From JBBAFB01 sp041655595 (lineage in GTDB: Bacteria > Bacillota > DULZ01), in the NCBI GenBank assembly GCA_041655595.1, contig JBBAFB010000002.1, forward strand, positions 1-64,000: a DNA stretch of 64,000 nucleotides, given 5' to 3'. The position numbers and the translations under genes were made by a program. The notes beneath the pieces were generated by a model, which saw only the letters and a list, made by a program, of their open reading frames with translations, did no database searches and was not told where the DNA came from. Of the stretch, positions 16,991-25,709 are shown one piece after another. Numbering within the stretch: the stretch's first letter is position 1; the number at the start of each line of letters is the position of its first letter.

Positions 16991-17950
16991 ATGCGTTCAA
17001 AAAAAATAATAGCTATGGTTTTGTTTTGTTGTCTGGCATTAGCAATTATTACCGGCTGTACCGGCAATAAAAAAAGTGATCAAGACTACGAAAGTTTAAA
17101 GTTGGGGGTTCTTTCCCTAGAGGATATTCTACCTATGGTAGCTGCTACCGAAAAGGGGTATTTTGCTCTAGAAGGTTTGAAAGTGGAATTAATACCTTTT
17201 CAAAGTGCCGTTGAAAGCCAAACTGCCATTCAATCTGGACAAATTGACGGCATGATGACCGATTTAATAGTGGCTGCTTTGTTAAAAGATTCGGGCACGG
17301 ATTTAAAGGTAACTTCTGTAACTCTTGAAGCAACAGATACGATGAGGCGTTTTGCTATCATAGTGCCCCGGCAAAGTGAGCTGGAAACCTTGGCTGATCT
17401 TGTGGGCAAGGAGCTTGGCATTTCTTTTAATTCCGTTATTGAATATGTATCCGATGGGATCTTAAAAGAGGCAGGAGTTGACCCGAAGGAGGTGGAGAAA
17501 GTTGCTATACCGAAGATACCCATCCGTCTGGAGATGTTATTAAATAACAAGATAGCTGCTGCAAACTTACCGGATCCTTTGGCGGAATTTGCCGAGTTGA
17601 ACGGCTGCCGGGTAATAGCAGATGATTTAGGACACAATTTTTCCCAAGCAGTCTTAGTGATGACGGACAAAACCTTAACTACGAAAAAATCTCTTTTAAA
17701 AAAATTCTACCGGGTGTACACTAAAACTGTTCAGGAAATTAACGATGCTCCCCAAAACTACAAGGAGTTAATGATTTCCAATATCAGTATTCCCGAGCCG
17801 ATGATAGCACAATATAGGGTGCCAAATTTTCCTCCGCCCAAATTGCCAAGTTTGGAGGAGGTAACACGAGTTCTGGAATGGTTAAGGGAAAAAGACATGA
17901 TTTCAGACCAGATTACTTACGAGACTTTTGTAGAGAGGGAGTTATATTAA
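16991..17950 (+). CDS. ABC transporter solute-binding lipoprotein (NMT1/THI5-like)
   Basis: Extracytoplasmic binding protein. An N-terminal signal with hydrophobic core ends in a lipobox (IITGC), so Cys becomes lipid-anchored. The body has the NMT1-like fold: GYFALEGLKVELIPF, then QSGQIDGMMTDL and LLNNKIAAANLPDPLAEFAE. SD AAGGAGG fits the ATG at 16991. The TetR-type palindrome in its leader ties it to the ATPase/permease operon 1 kb away. Its stop codon overlaps the yfbR start. Ligand unknown. Confidence 0.9.
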   Translation: MRSKKIIAMVLFCCLALAIITGCTGNKKSDQDYESLKLGVLSLEDILPMVAATEKGYFALEGLKVELIPFQSAVESQTAIQSGQIDGMMTDLIVAALLKDSGTDLKVTSVTLEATDTMRRFAIIVPRQSELETLADLVGKELGISFNSVIEYVSDGILKEAGVDPKEVEKVAIPKIPIRLEMLLNNKIAAANLPDPLAEFAELNGCRVIADDLGHNFSQAVLVMTDKTLTTKKSLLKKFYRVYTKTVQEINDAPQNYKELMISNISIPEPMIAQYRVPNFPPPKLPSLEEVTRVLEWLREKDMISDQITYETFVERELY

Positions 17951-18543
17951 TGGAAGAGCAGCCGGTCAGTCATTTTTTTGCATATTTGGCCAGAATGAAA
18001 TTAATTAACCGTTGGGGTTTAATGCGAAATACCTTAACAGAAAATATTCAGGAGCATAGCTTGCAGGTAGCCATGGTTGCTCACGGTTTGGCCATTATCA
18101 GAAATGAATTTTTCGGGGGACAAATGGATCAGGACAGGGTGTTGGCTTTAGCAGTTTTCCATGATGCAGGGGAAGTGATCACCGGGGATTTAGCAACTCC
18201 AATAAAATATTTTAACCCGGAAATTCACCAGGCTTACCAATCAATTGAAAAGGTTGCCAAAGAAAAGCTTCTTCGTTTGTTGCCCTCCAAATTAAAAAAT
18301 GCCTACAAAAGATACTTTTTGATCGGTGAGGAGGACATGGAGTCCTGGCAGCTGGTTAAAGCCGCAGATAAAATTTGTGCTTATTTAAAATGCCTTGAGG
18401 AGTTAAAGAGCGGTAACGAAGAATTCAGCAAGGCTAAGCAGGTAATCGAAAAGGAACTGCAAGAGAATCCCCTGCCCGAAGTTAATTATTTTTTAAAAGT
18501 CTTTGTGCCAAGCTTTATGCTAACAATAGATGAGCTTAATTAA
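17950..18543 (+). CDS. yfbR: 5'-deoxynucleotidase YfbR-like HD protein
   Basis: HD-domain phosphohydrolase of the YfbR type, which dephosphorylates deoxynucleoside 5'-monophosphates. Metal-site motifs are visible: ENIQEHSLQVA (His), VFHDAGEVITGDLATP (His-Asp plus the YfbR specificity segment) and KAADKICAYLKC (Asp). The ATG at 17950 overlaps the stop codon of the binding-protein gene (TAATG) and gives the family's normal N-terminus, so it is cotranscribed although functionally unrelated to transport. Confidence 0.88.
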   Translation: MEEQPVSHFFAYLARMKLINRWGLMRNTLTENIQEHSLQVAMVAHGLAIIRNEFFGGQMDQDRVLALAVFHDAGEVITGDLATPIKYFNPEIHQAYQSIEKVAKEKLLRLLPSKLKNAYKRYFLIGEEDMESWQLVKAADKICAYLKCLEELKSGNEEFSKAKQVIEKELQENPLPEVNYFLKVFVPSFMLTIDELN

Positions 18544-18546
18544 CCC

Positions 18547-18801
18547 TTAGGCCCGGGGATTAGTTTTTAGCTGGTTTTTTGTAGGGTAAGGCTCTTTTTT
18601 ATCTGTTCTATTTACAAGGTAGTCAATACTGGTTTCAAATAAACAGGCAATCTTATCAAGGGTAGGTACGGGAATATTTAGATAACCCAGCTCATAATCG
18701 GAATAAGTTGTTTGATGGATATTTAACAGCTTTGCCATTTGAGCCTGGGTAATTTTTTTGTCCTCTCTTAAAGTGCGAATTCTCTCATACAAATCAACCA
18801 C
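18547..18801 (-). CDS. Small XRE-family HTH regulator
   Basis: 84-residue Cro/CI-type DNA-binding protein. The HTH is clear (ITQAQMAKLLNIHQTTYSDYELG, about residues 17-39), followed by the second helical half ending in SIDYLVNRTD. The C-terminal 15 residues are basic and polar. It is transcribed divergently from the diguanylate cyclase gene with 123 bases between starts, so it may regulate itself or that neighbour (inference). Confidence 0.88.
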   Translation of the reverse strand: MVDLYERIRTLREDKKITQAQMAKLLNIHQTTYSDYELGYLNIPVPTLDKIACLFETSIDYLVNRTDKKEPYPTKNQLKTNPRA

Positions 18802-18924
18802 CTCAACCTAATTATGCCGTAAATCATAGCAATCATTGACTTTTAAGGGTTATTCCCTTACACTAATAATTAAACATAATGATGTCTACTCTAAATGATT
18901 GGTATTCAAAGTGGGGGGGCCAAC

Positions 18925-20442
18925 ATGAAAAAGAGCGGTAATAAAACTGATGGTCATGATATGGTTTTACCTATGAATGATGATCTGGATGTTTTATTAT
19001 GTAAGGATTCCTTGTTAACACCTATTTGTCAGCATAAAAAATGTTACCAAACACTGGTAGCTATTGGGGACGCTATTATGGTGGTTAATATGCATGGGGG
19101 AGTGGAATTTTTGAATCCCATGGCATCCGAATTAACCGGTTGGACCCTAGAAGATGTGTCAGGGGTGAGCTACAAAAAAATTTTTCTGTTGTCAGGGGAT
19201 CGGAAAGGTGTTGTTATCCAAGATTCCGTTGAAAAAGTGTTAATGAGTGGGAAGGGCCAAAAACTGACCGACTATGCTATTTTAACTTCAAAAAAAGGTG
19301 TTAAATATTTTATTGAGGGTAATGTATCCCCTATTATTGATACAAAAGGGAAGTCGGTTGGGGCAGCGATTGCTTTTAGGGACATTAGCGAAAAGAAAGA
19401 AGAAAGAACTAAAATTGAGTATTTAAGTTACCATGATTATTTAACTGGACTATATAACAGGCGTTATTTTGAAGAGGAATTAAACCGGCTTGATACAAAG
19501 CGGAACTTACCTATCTCTATTCTAATGGGCGATGTTAATGGCTTAAAATTAATTAATGATATCTTTGGACATAGTTATGGGGATAAAATGCTAAAGGAAG
19601 TTGCCGGTATTATGCAAAACGAGTGTCGCTCGGATGATATCATCGCTCGTTGGGGTGGGGATGAATTTGTAATGCTACTACCTAAAACAGATTTAAATGA
19701 AGCGGAAAAAATTGCACTCAGAATCAAAAACAAGATTTCCACAATCAAGGACTATGCAATAGAAATTAGTATTTCTATAGGTTGTGATAGTAAAACTCAT
19801 GAAAACCTTGACATGATACGAACATTAAATAAGGCCGAAACAAAAATGTATTATTCGAAAACGCTGGAAAAGAGCAGCAAACAATGTGATGAGCTTGAAG
19901 CCATTGTAAATTTGTTTTTTGAAAATTATGAGAGAGAAAGACAACATGCTGAGTATGTCAGTAAAATGTCTCGGGAGGTTGGGATCGCATTAAATCTTTC
20001 TCAACTAGACATTCAAAAATTAATGAAGGTGGGGCGGCTTCATAATATTGGAAAAGTTATTTTAGAGCCGGGCATTTCAGGTAAGGAGCAATTGTTAAAA
20101 CTATCAGAATATAAAGTTGAAGAATCTCATCCACTGGTGGGTTACAGGATATTGTCAAATTTTGATGATACCTTGGAATTAGCAGATATCGTTCTGGCGC
20201 ATCATGAAAATTGGGATGGCTCGGGCTTTCCAAAGCGGTTAAAAGGTGAAAAGATCCCTTTGATGGCACGAATTATAAATATTGTAGGTTCCTTTGAACA
20301 AATGATTCATTCCTCGGGGCAGGCCACAGTTAAAAGTTATAGTGACGCTATTCTAGAAATTAAAAATGGCGCAGGCACAAAATTTGATCCAAAGATAGTA
20401 GATGTTTTTATTGAGTTATTACATGCCAAAAAAGGCAACTAA
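18925..20442 (+). CDS. PAS-GGDEF-HD-GYP cyclic-di-GMP signalling protein
   Basis: Cytoplasmic three-domain protein. A PAS sensor (about residues 35-155, MVVNMHGGVEFLNPMASELTGW), a GGDEF diguanylate cyclase with intact GGDEF and an RxxD inhibitory site five residues upstream (RSDD-IIARW-GGDEF), and a C-terminal HD-GYP domain. In the last, the HD dyad reads HNIGK instead of HDIGK and the GYP motif reads HHENWDGSGFP, so phosphodiesterase activity is doubtful. The start is ATG 18925 behind GGGGGGG; the frame is open from a TTG at 18895. The net activity is probably c-di-GMP synthesis. Confidence 0.9.
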   Translation: MKKSGNKTDGHDMVLPMNDDLDVLLCKDSLLTPICQHKKCYQTLVAIGDAIMVVNMHGGVEFLNPMASELTGWTLEDVSGVSYKKIFLLSGDRKGVVIQDSVEKVLMSGKGQKLTDYAILTSKKGVKYFIEGNVSPIIDTKGKSVGAAIAFRDISEKKEERTKIEYLSYHDYLTGLYNRRYFEEELNRLDTKRNLPISILMGDVNGLKLINDIFGHSYGDKMLKEVAGIMQNECRSDDIIARWGGDEFVMLLPKTDLNEAEKIALRIKNKISTIKDYAIEISISIGCDSKTHENLDMIRTLNKAETKMYYSKTLEKSSKQCDELEAIVNLFFENYERERQHAEYVSKMSREVGIALNLSQLDIQKLMKVGRLHNIGKVILEPGISGKEQLLKLSEYKVEESHPLVGYRILSNFDDTLELADIVLAHHENWDGSGFPKRLKGEKIPLMARIINIVGSFEQMIHSSGQATVKSYSDAILEIKNGAGTKFDPKIVDVFIELLHAKKGN

Positions 20443-20457
20443 CAGGCAGGCAATTTT

Positions 20458-20730
20458 GTGGAAAATGAAAACATCGGCTTTTTTATAATTCCCATAGAAG
20501 AATATGAAAAAATGGTAGGCTTGTTAAGGGTCTTGAAACGACTAAACCTAGCCCAATTTAAATTTTTTGTTGACAGCAACAAAATTTTAATGCTAAACTT
20601 AGGTCAATATGTGAAACCAATGAGCGGGAGCAGTAGAAATAATGATTTGTATCAAGAGAGTCGTCGGTTGGTGGAAGGCGATTACAATAATTATTTTGAA
20701 TGGACCTGTGAGGGAGGCCCGAAACCTTAG
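20458..20730 (+). CDS. Doubtful 90-residue ORF overlapping the T-box
   Basis: GTG-started frame 16 bases after the cyclase gene. The first ~37 codons look protein-like (IIPIEEYEKMVGLLRVLKRL, amphipathic). From about codon 38 on, the DNA is instead the promoter and Stem I of a tryptophan T-box leader. No good SD precedes the GTG. Either a short protein once ended here and runs into the leader, or the frame is spurious. Confidence 0.25.
   Translation: MENENIGFFIIPIEEYEKMVGLLRVLKRLNLAQFKFFVDSNKILMLNLGQYVKPMSGSSRNNDLYQESRRLVEGDYNNYFEWTCEGGPKP
20570..20599 (+). promoter_or_regulatory. Sigma-A promoter of the trp T-box operon
   Basis: TTGACA at 20570-20575, 18-base spacer, TAAACT at 20594-20599, with a TG one base upstream of the -10 (extended -10). 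Transcription would begin near 20606, just before T-box Stem I. Confidence 0.7.
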
Positions 20731-20870
20731 GGAAGTAGGCGCCTACGGAATCCAAAGCCGTTATTAATGGAAGGTATAGTTGCTATACAAAACAAGTGGG
20801 CATTTTGCCAATTTGGGTGGTACCGCAGGAGCTAAAGCTTTTGTCCCTATTTTTGGGATGAAAGTTTTTT
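20606..20870 (+). promoter_or_regulatory. T-box leader, tryptophan-specific
   Basis: tRNA-sensing riboswitch. Stem I landmarks are visible: AGTA at 20632, AGAGAG at 20655-20660 and GGTTGGTGGAAGG. The specifier triplet is TGG (Trp) at 20701-20703, in GAA-TGG-ACC. The T-box sequence TGGGTGGTACCGCAGG spans 20814-20829. A terminator hairpin follows: CTTTTGTCCC (20838-20847) with GGGATGAAAG (20855-20864), then TTTTTT. Uncharged tRNA-Trp would favour the antiterminator and let transcription run into trpB. The specifier reading is by eye but agrees with the downstream gene. Confidence 0.9.
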
Positions 20871-20975
20871 ATTTTTATTAAGATATCCGGGTAGACCTCC
20901 CAGTGGTTGGTAATAAGCTTGGTACAACACTGTTTGAAAATGACTGAGGCAATTTAAAAAGGAGGATGATGAGAA

Positions 20976-22169
20976 TTGAGGAGTGCAGTTGAGGGGAGGT
21001 TTGGCATTCATGGGGGGCAATATTTACCTGAAATACTGATGAATGCCGTAATTGAACTGGAAGAAGCCTATAACCACTACAAAAAAGACCCGGGGTTCCA
21101 GAAAGAATTGAATGATTTACTTAATAATTACGCCGGTAGGCCGTCTTTGCTTTATTACGCGGCAAAAATGACGGCAGATCTCGGCGGAGCAAAGATTTAT
21201 TTAAAAAGGGAGGATCTGAACCATACCGGTTCCCATAAAATCAACAATGTTCTCGGACAGGTTTTGCTGGCTAAAAAAATGGGCAAGGTGAGGGTGATTG
21301 CAGAAACCGGGGCCGGCCAGCACGGAGTTGCAACTGCTACGGCGGCAGCTTTAATGGGCTTGGAATGTGAAATTTTTATGGGCAAGGAGGATACCGAAAG
21401 GCAAGCCTTAAATGTTTACCGAATGGAATTGTTAGGGGCTAAGGTTCACCAAGTAACCTGCGGAACCCAGACACTAAAGGATGCAGTTAACGAAACTATG
21501 AAGGAATGGGTCAGCAGAATTGAGGATACCCACTATGTCTTAGGTTCGGTGGTAGGCCCTCATCCCTTTCCGGTAATTGTTAGAGATTTACAAAGCATCA
21601 TTGGCAGGGAAATCAAAGGTCAACTGCAGACAGCAGAAGGTCGTTTGCCTGATGTGGTACTGGCGGCCGTTGGCGGCGGTAGTAATGCTATGGGTGCCTT
21701 TTATGAATTTATTGGGGATGAAAATGTTCGCTTAATCGGTTGCGAGGCCGGTGGACGGGGCTTAGATACAGAAGATCATGCTGCCAGCGTCAATAAGGGT
21801 TCAGTCGGTATTTTTCACGGAATGAAATCTTACTTTTTCCAAGATAATTATGGTCAAATAAAACCCGTTTATTCTATTTCTGCCGGTCTTGATTACCCCG
21901 GGGTGGGTCCGGAGCACTCCGCCTTACATGATTCGGGCAGGGCTCAATATGTAGCTATAACCGATGAAGAGGCGGTGGATGCTTTTGAGTATCTGTCCAA
22001 AGTTGAAGGGATTATTCCGGCTATAGAAAGCGCCCATGCCGTAGCCTATGCAAAAAAAATTGCGGGTCAACTGAGTAGGGAGCAAATAATGGTTATTTGT
22101 CTTTCCGGCAGGGGGGACAAGGATGTGGCTGCTATAGCCCGCTATAGAGGAGTGAAACTTTATGACTAA
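20976..22169 (+). CDS. trpB: Tryptophan synthase beta chain TrpB (TrpB1 type)
   Basis: PLP enzyme that joins indole and serine to give tryptophan. The PLP lysine is Lys88 in HTGSHKINN, the catalytic Glu sits in AETGAGQHG, the phosphate cradle is GGGSNAMG, and the C-terminal LSGRGDKD is typical of TrpB1. At 397 residues it is the alpha-dependent class rather than TrpB2. The start is a TTG with SD GGAGG ten bases upstream. A Trp T-box precedes it, and the gene overlaps the trpA-like gene by eight bases. Confidence 0.95.
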   Translation: MRSAVEGRFGIHGGQYLPEILMNAVIELEEAYNHYKKDPGFQKELNDLLNNYAGRPSLLYYAAKMTADLGGAKIYLKREDLNHTGSHKINNVLGQVLLAKKMGKVRVIAETGAGQHGVATATAAALMGLECEIFMGKEDTERQALNVYRMELLGAKVHQVTCGTQTLKDAVNETMKEWVSRIEDTHYVLGSVVGPHPFPVIVRDLQSIIGREIKGQLQTAEGRLPDVVLAAVGGGSNAMGAFYEFIGDENVRLIGCEAGGRGLDTEDHAASVNKGSVGIFHGMKSYFFQDNYGQIKPVYSISAGLDYPGVGPEHSALHDSGRAQYVAITDEEAVDAFEYLSKVEGIIPAIESAHAVAYAKKIAGQLSREQIMVICLSGRGDKDVAAIARYRGVKLYD

Positions 22170-22911
22170 TTTGCAAAAAATGTTCAGCAAGGAAAAAATG
22201 CTTATCCCTTTTATCACAGGCGGCGATCCCGAAATAGCCTTTACCGAGCAATTGATTCTAGGGTTCAAAAAGGGCGGATTTAACTTGGTCGGGGTAGGAA
22301 TTCCATTTTCTGATCCGGTTGCCGGGGGACAAATAATTCAAGATGCGGATTTCAGGGCTTTGTCTGGTGGAGTAACAACAGATAAAATCTTTGAAATGCT
22401 AAAAAGCGTCCAACAACAAATTGATATTTCAATAATTCTGGTAAGCTATGCTAACCCTATTTTTGTATACGGCCCGGATAAATTTATGCAAAATTGCCGG
22501 GAAGCAAAGGTGGAGGGTATAATAGTACCGGACCTCCCCTTTGAGGAAAAAAAGGAGTTTCTGCCTTTTTGCCGGGAATACCGGCTGGCCTTGATTTCCA
22601 CCATAGCACCTACCTCGAAAAATCGCATCGAGATGATTACCGAGGAAGCGGAGGGGTTTATTCATTGTATGCCATCTATTAGTTTGATGGATCAGCCCGA
22701 GAAAATGCTGGACGAGCTTAAAAACACGGTGGAAATGATCAAAAAAGTAAAGGATATCCCCTGCGTTGTAGATTTCAACCCTGTTAATGCCGAGCAGAGG
22801 AGGCTGATAATGGAGCAATTTGATGGAATGTTAATCAGCAGCAGGGTAGTTGAAATAATAGGTAAGCGTGGGCAGGGCAGTTTACCCTATGTGCTGGACT
22901 ATCTCAAATAG
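22162..22911 (+). CDS. TrpA-like protein lacking catalytic residues
   Basis: Homologue of tryptophan synthase alpha chain (TIM barrel), as shown by [23 protein letters not shown] and the overlap with trpB. Key residues are replaced. Aligned with E. coli TrpA, catalytic Glu49 is Gly44 and catalytic Asp60 is Gly55. The loop-6 motif SRAGVTG reads PSISLMD. The phosphate-binding GFGIS segment reads DFNPV and GSA reads SSR. Such a protein should not cleave indole-3-glycerol phosphate. It may survive as an allosteric partner of TrpB, or have another ligand. Length (249) and frame are intact, so it is not simply decaying. Confidence 0.88.
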   Translation: MTNLQKMFSKEKMLIPFITGGDPEIAFTEQLILGFKKGGFNLVGVGIPFSDPVAGGQIIQDADFRALSGGVTTDKIFEMLKSVQQQIDISIILVSYANPIFVYGPDKFMQNCREAKVEGIIVPDLPFEEKKEFLPFCREYRLALISTIAPTSKNRIEMITEEAEGFIHCMPSISLMDQPEKMLDELKNTVEMIKKVKDIPCVVDFNPVNAEQRRLIMEQFDGMLISSRVVEIIGKRGQGSLPYVLDYLK

Positions 22912-22954
22912 TAGGGCTCTGTAGGGTATTCTATCCAAGTCTGCTAAAGAGGTG

Positions 22955-23614
22955 ATGGCATTGAAGCAGAGAACTTTGACAAAAAAAATGATCATTGAAA
23001 CAGGGAAAGAGATGTTTTCTTGTGGCCTGGTGGTTGGCACCTGGGGTAATATCAGCGCTAGGCTTCCGGGGGAAGAAAATCTACTAGCCATTACCCCTAG
23101 CGGTATGGATTATTTGAGTTTAACCCCGGAGGATCTTGTGTTGGCTGAATTAACCGGGGAGATTATGGAAGGCAGCAGAAAACCTTCTATTGAGCTTCCC
23201 CTGCATTTAGCGGTGTATAATGCCAGACCGGAGATTCAAGCAGTTGTTCATGTCCATAGTGTTTACGCAACCGCCTGGGCAGCGGCTAGAAAAAGCATAC
23301 CCGGGGCTTTAGAAGATTTAGTGCAAATAGCAGGCGGGGATGTAAAAGTAGCCGATTATGCCTTGCCGGGTACGGAGGAATTAGGCGGAAATGCAGTTAG
23401 GGCTTTAAAAGGCCGGCAAGGGGTGCTTTTGGCTAATCATGGCCTCCTGGGTGCCGGACGGGATTTAAAGGAGGCTCTAAAAGTTTGTCAGATAGTAGAG
23501 AAGGCCGCCAAAACTTTATTGGCTGCACAACTGCTGGGCGGTGCGGTGGCATTATCTGAGGAAGATATTCTAAATATGAGGGATTTTTATCTCAATTCCT
23601 ATGGGCAGAGGTGA
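22955..23614 (+). CDS. Class II aldolase, fuculose-phosphate aldolase family
   Basis: Zn-dependent aldolase/epimerase of the AraD/FucA family. Metal ligands HVHSVYA (His-x-His) and ANHGLLG (His) and the catalytic Glu in SIELPLHLAVY are visible; NISAR and TPSG are the phosphate-binding segments. The ATG at 22955 lies directly on AGAGGTG, so the TTG at 22961 may be the real start. It lies 43 bases after the trpA-like gene and five bases before the next coding start, possibly within the same T-box transcript. Related enzymes act on fuculose-1-P, methylthioribulose-1-P or 5-deoxyribulose-1-P; which applies here is open. Confidence 0.85.
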   Translation: MALKQRTLTKKMIIETGKEMFSCGLVVGTWGNISARLPGEENLLAITPSGMDYLSLTPEDLVLAELTGEIMEGSRKPSIELPLHLAVYNARPEIQAVVHVHSVYATAWAAARKSIPGALEDLVQIAGGDVKVADYALPGTEELGGNAVRALKGRQGVLLANHGLLGAGRDLKEALKVCQIVEKAAKTLLAAQLLGGAVALSEEDILNMRDFYLNSYGQR

Positions 23615-23618
23615 TTTC

Positions 23619-24809
23619 ATGAACGCTAAAAGAAAACAAAAACTTGGTTTTAATACCTTAAGCATCCATCAGGATGACAGGCAGCCCTTGAAGGCACTAA
23701 ATCCGCCTATTTTTATGACCTCTACCTTTTCATTTGACAGCATTGAAGATGCCGACGAGGTATTTTCTTTTGAGAAGGATGATTTTGTCTATACTAGGGG
23801 CAACAATCCAACCCTACGTTTATTGGAAGAAAAAATGGCAGCCCTGGAAAACGGGGCGGCGGGGGTAGCCTTCGGATCAGGTATGGGGGCCATCAGCAGC
23901 ACCTTGTTATCCCTGCTGGCTCCGGGGGATGAAGTCCTGACCCATCGCACCGTCTATGGCAGCAGCTACAATGTATTAAAAAACATCTTGCCTCGTTATC
24001 AAATTGAAGCAAGGTTTGTTAATTTCACTGACCTGGCTAGAGTGGAAGGTTTAATTAGCAGCAAAACGAAGGTCTTTTATTTTGAAACGCCTGCTAACCC
24101 TAATTTAGAAATAATAGATTTAGCAGGGGTTAAGGAGGTAGCCCGGCGGTATGGGATCCGTATAATTGTAGATAATACCTTTGCCAGTCCTTTTTTTCAA
24201 AACCCATTAGATTACGGCGCCGATGTAGTTGTTCACAGCGCCACTAAGTACATAGCCGGTTTTGGGGCAGGCTTGGGAGGCATTGCAGTAAGCCGTGATT
24301 TAGATTATATCCAAGAATTAAAATTCGGCTATATGTGTGAGTTGGGCAGTGTGATGAGTCCTTTTAACGGTTGGTTGTTCTTACAAGGACTAAAAACATT
24401 GGGGCTTAGGATGAAGCAGCATGAAGCAAATGCCTTTGAAGTAGCAGGATACTTGGTTCGACATCCAAAGGTTGAACAAGTTTTTTACCCCGGGTTGCCC
24501 GGTTTTTCCGGTCATGAAATAGCCAAGAAGCAAATGAGGGGCTTTGGAGGCATGTTGAGTTTTGAGCTAAAAGGAGATTTAGCTACTTCAAAAAAGCTGA
24601 TCAATAATTTTAGACTGATAAAATTGGCTGTAAGCTTAGGCGATGCCGAAACCTTGGCAGAACACCCTGCAGCAATGACCCATAGAGGCTACCCTCGTGA
24701 AGAACTAAATAGCTTTGGGCTAACAGAAACTATGATTAGGCTTTCCGTCGGCCTGGAAGATGTGGCAGATATTATTTTTGACCTGGAACAAGCCCTGGAT
24801 AAAATCTAG
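23619..24809 (+). CDS. Cys/Met metabolism PLP-dependent enzyme
   Basis: Trans-sulfuration family enzyme (cystathionine gamma-synthase/lyase, methionine gamma-lyase and relatives). The PLP lysine is in SATKYIAG, the PLP-stacking Tyr in RTVYGSSY, the Asp in VDNTFASP, and the YTRGNNPT and RLSVGLED motifs are present. Methionine gamma-lyase is tempting, but its Cys116 and Lys240-Asp241 correspond here to Ser and Met-Cys, so I leave the substrate open. The ATG at 23619 has SD AGAGGTG. It is packed four bases after the aldolase gene. Confidence 0.85.
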   Translation: MNAKRKQKLGFNTLSIHQDDRQPLKALNPPIFMTSTFSFDSIEDADEVFSFEKDDFVYTRGNNPTLRLLEEKMAALENGAAGVAFGSGMGAISSTLLSLLAPGDEVLTHRTVYGSSYNVLKNILPRYQIEARFVNFTDLARVEGLISSKTKVFYFETPANPNLEIIDLAGVKEVARRYGIRIIVDNTFASPFFQNPLDYGADVVVHSATKYIAGFGAGLGGIAVSRDLDYIQELKFGYMCELGSVMSPFNGWLFLQGLKTLGLRMKQHEANAFEVAGYLVRHPKVEQVFYPGLPGFSGHEIAKKQMRGFGGMLSFELKGDLATSKKLINNFRLIKLAVSLGDAETLAEHPAAMTHRGYPREELNSFGLTETMIRLSVGLEDVADIIFDLEQALDKI

Positions 24810-24859
24810 GCGAAATACAGTTTAGGACGCAGTAGGAGTCTACCTATTACCAGCGGATC

Positions 24860-25549
24860 TTGGAGGCGGTTGCGATAAAAGAAGCATTAATTATTTTGGA
24901 TCAAATTCCTTTTGCCTTGGACGTAGATAATTATCTAAAAAAGCTTAGATTAGGTAGTAGAGTTAAATATATTGAACGAGCAAGGGCTCTTGCCTTTGAG
25001 GCACAGGAAATAGGTAGGCCGAAAGCTTTTTCCCGTCCGGCCTACATCGAAAAAAAAGGTGATGGGACAATTGTTGTGGAAGGAATTACCTTTAACAGCA
25101 GCCTTTTTAATTTAAATTTACAGGATGTTTTCCGGGTTTTTCCCTTTGTTGCCACTTGCGGAACAGAGTTGGAGGATTGGAGTAAGACTAAAACCAGTAT
25201 CTTGGAACAATTATGGGCAGATATGTTGAAACAGGAGGCCTTAAGGGTTGCTATTAATGCACTGGTGGCTTATCTGAGTAATAATTTCGGGTTAAAAAAA
25301 GTAGGTCAGATGAATCCCGGATCTTTACCTGCGTGGCCCCTAACGGAGCAAATTCCCTTATTTCACCTACTAAACAAATCCGAGGAGGCCATTGGTGTGG
25401 TTTTAACCGAAGGTTTGGCAATGTACCCCGTTAAATCAGTTTCGGGATTTCTTTTTCCCTCTGCAACGGAATTTAAAAACTGCCAGCTTTGTCAAAGGGA
25501 GGGCTGCCCGGGCCGTAAAATTCCCTATGCCGCAGATCTTTTAAAGTGA
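24860..25549 (+). CDS. Methionine synthase activation-domain protein
   Basis: Resembles the stand-alone reactivation subunit of B12-dependent methionine synthase. The Cys-rich end FKNCQLCQREGCPGRKIPY and the SVSGFLFPSATEF segment are typical of these proteins, which help reduce cobalamin on a MetH lacking its own activation domain. The start is uncertain: the TTG at 24860 lacks an SD, while GGAGGCGG at 24862-24869 lies just inside. Placed after the Cys/Met PLP enzyme, it suggests a sulfur-amino-acid theme. No metH core is in the window. Confidence 0.75.
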   Translation: MEAVAIKEALIILDQIPFALDVDNYLKKLRLGSRVKYIERARALAFEAQEIGRPKAFSRPAYIEKKGDGTIVVEGITFNSSLFNLNLQDVFRVFPFVATCGTELEDWSKTKTSILEQLWADMLKQEALRVAINALVAYLSNNFGLKKVGQMNPGSLPAWPLTEQIPLFHLLNKSEEAIGVVLTEGLAMYPVKSVSGFLFPSATEFKNCQLCQREGCPGRKIPYAADLLK

Positions 25550-25643
25550 TAGAATCGGTGTTTGTTTTGCTACTGTCTTTTGAAAAGGGAAGGAGCTTTT
25601 AAAATTTCAGGAAGGAATAACCATTATCTTTCTGCTTTTTCTT

Positions 25644-25673
25644 GCATAATCCACTTCTTTCTACCTCATACTA
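25644..25673 (+). promoter_or_regulatory. Sigma-G-like sporulation promoter
   Basis: GCATA at 25644-25648, an 18-base spacer and CATACTA at 25667-25673. This matches the forespore sigma-G consensus (GCATR-N18-CATnnTA). It lies about 35 bases before the Gly-rich gene. Confidence 0.6.
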
Positions 25674-25709
25674 GTTTTAGCTTTAACAATTATAAAAGGA
25701 GTGGATTTC

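Noticed and set aside
23619..24809. Firm call as methionine gamma-lyase
   Set aside because: The residues corresponding to Cys116 and Lys240-Asp241 are Ser and Met-Cys, so the name was left at family level.
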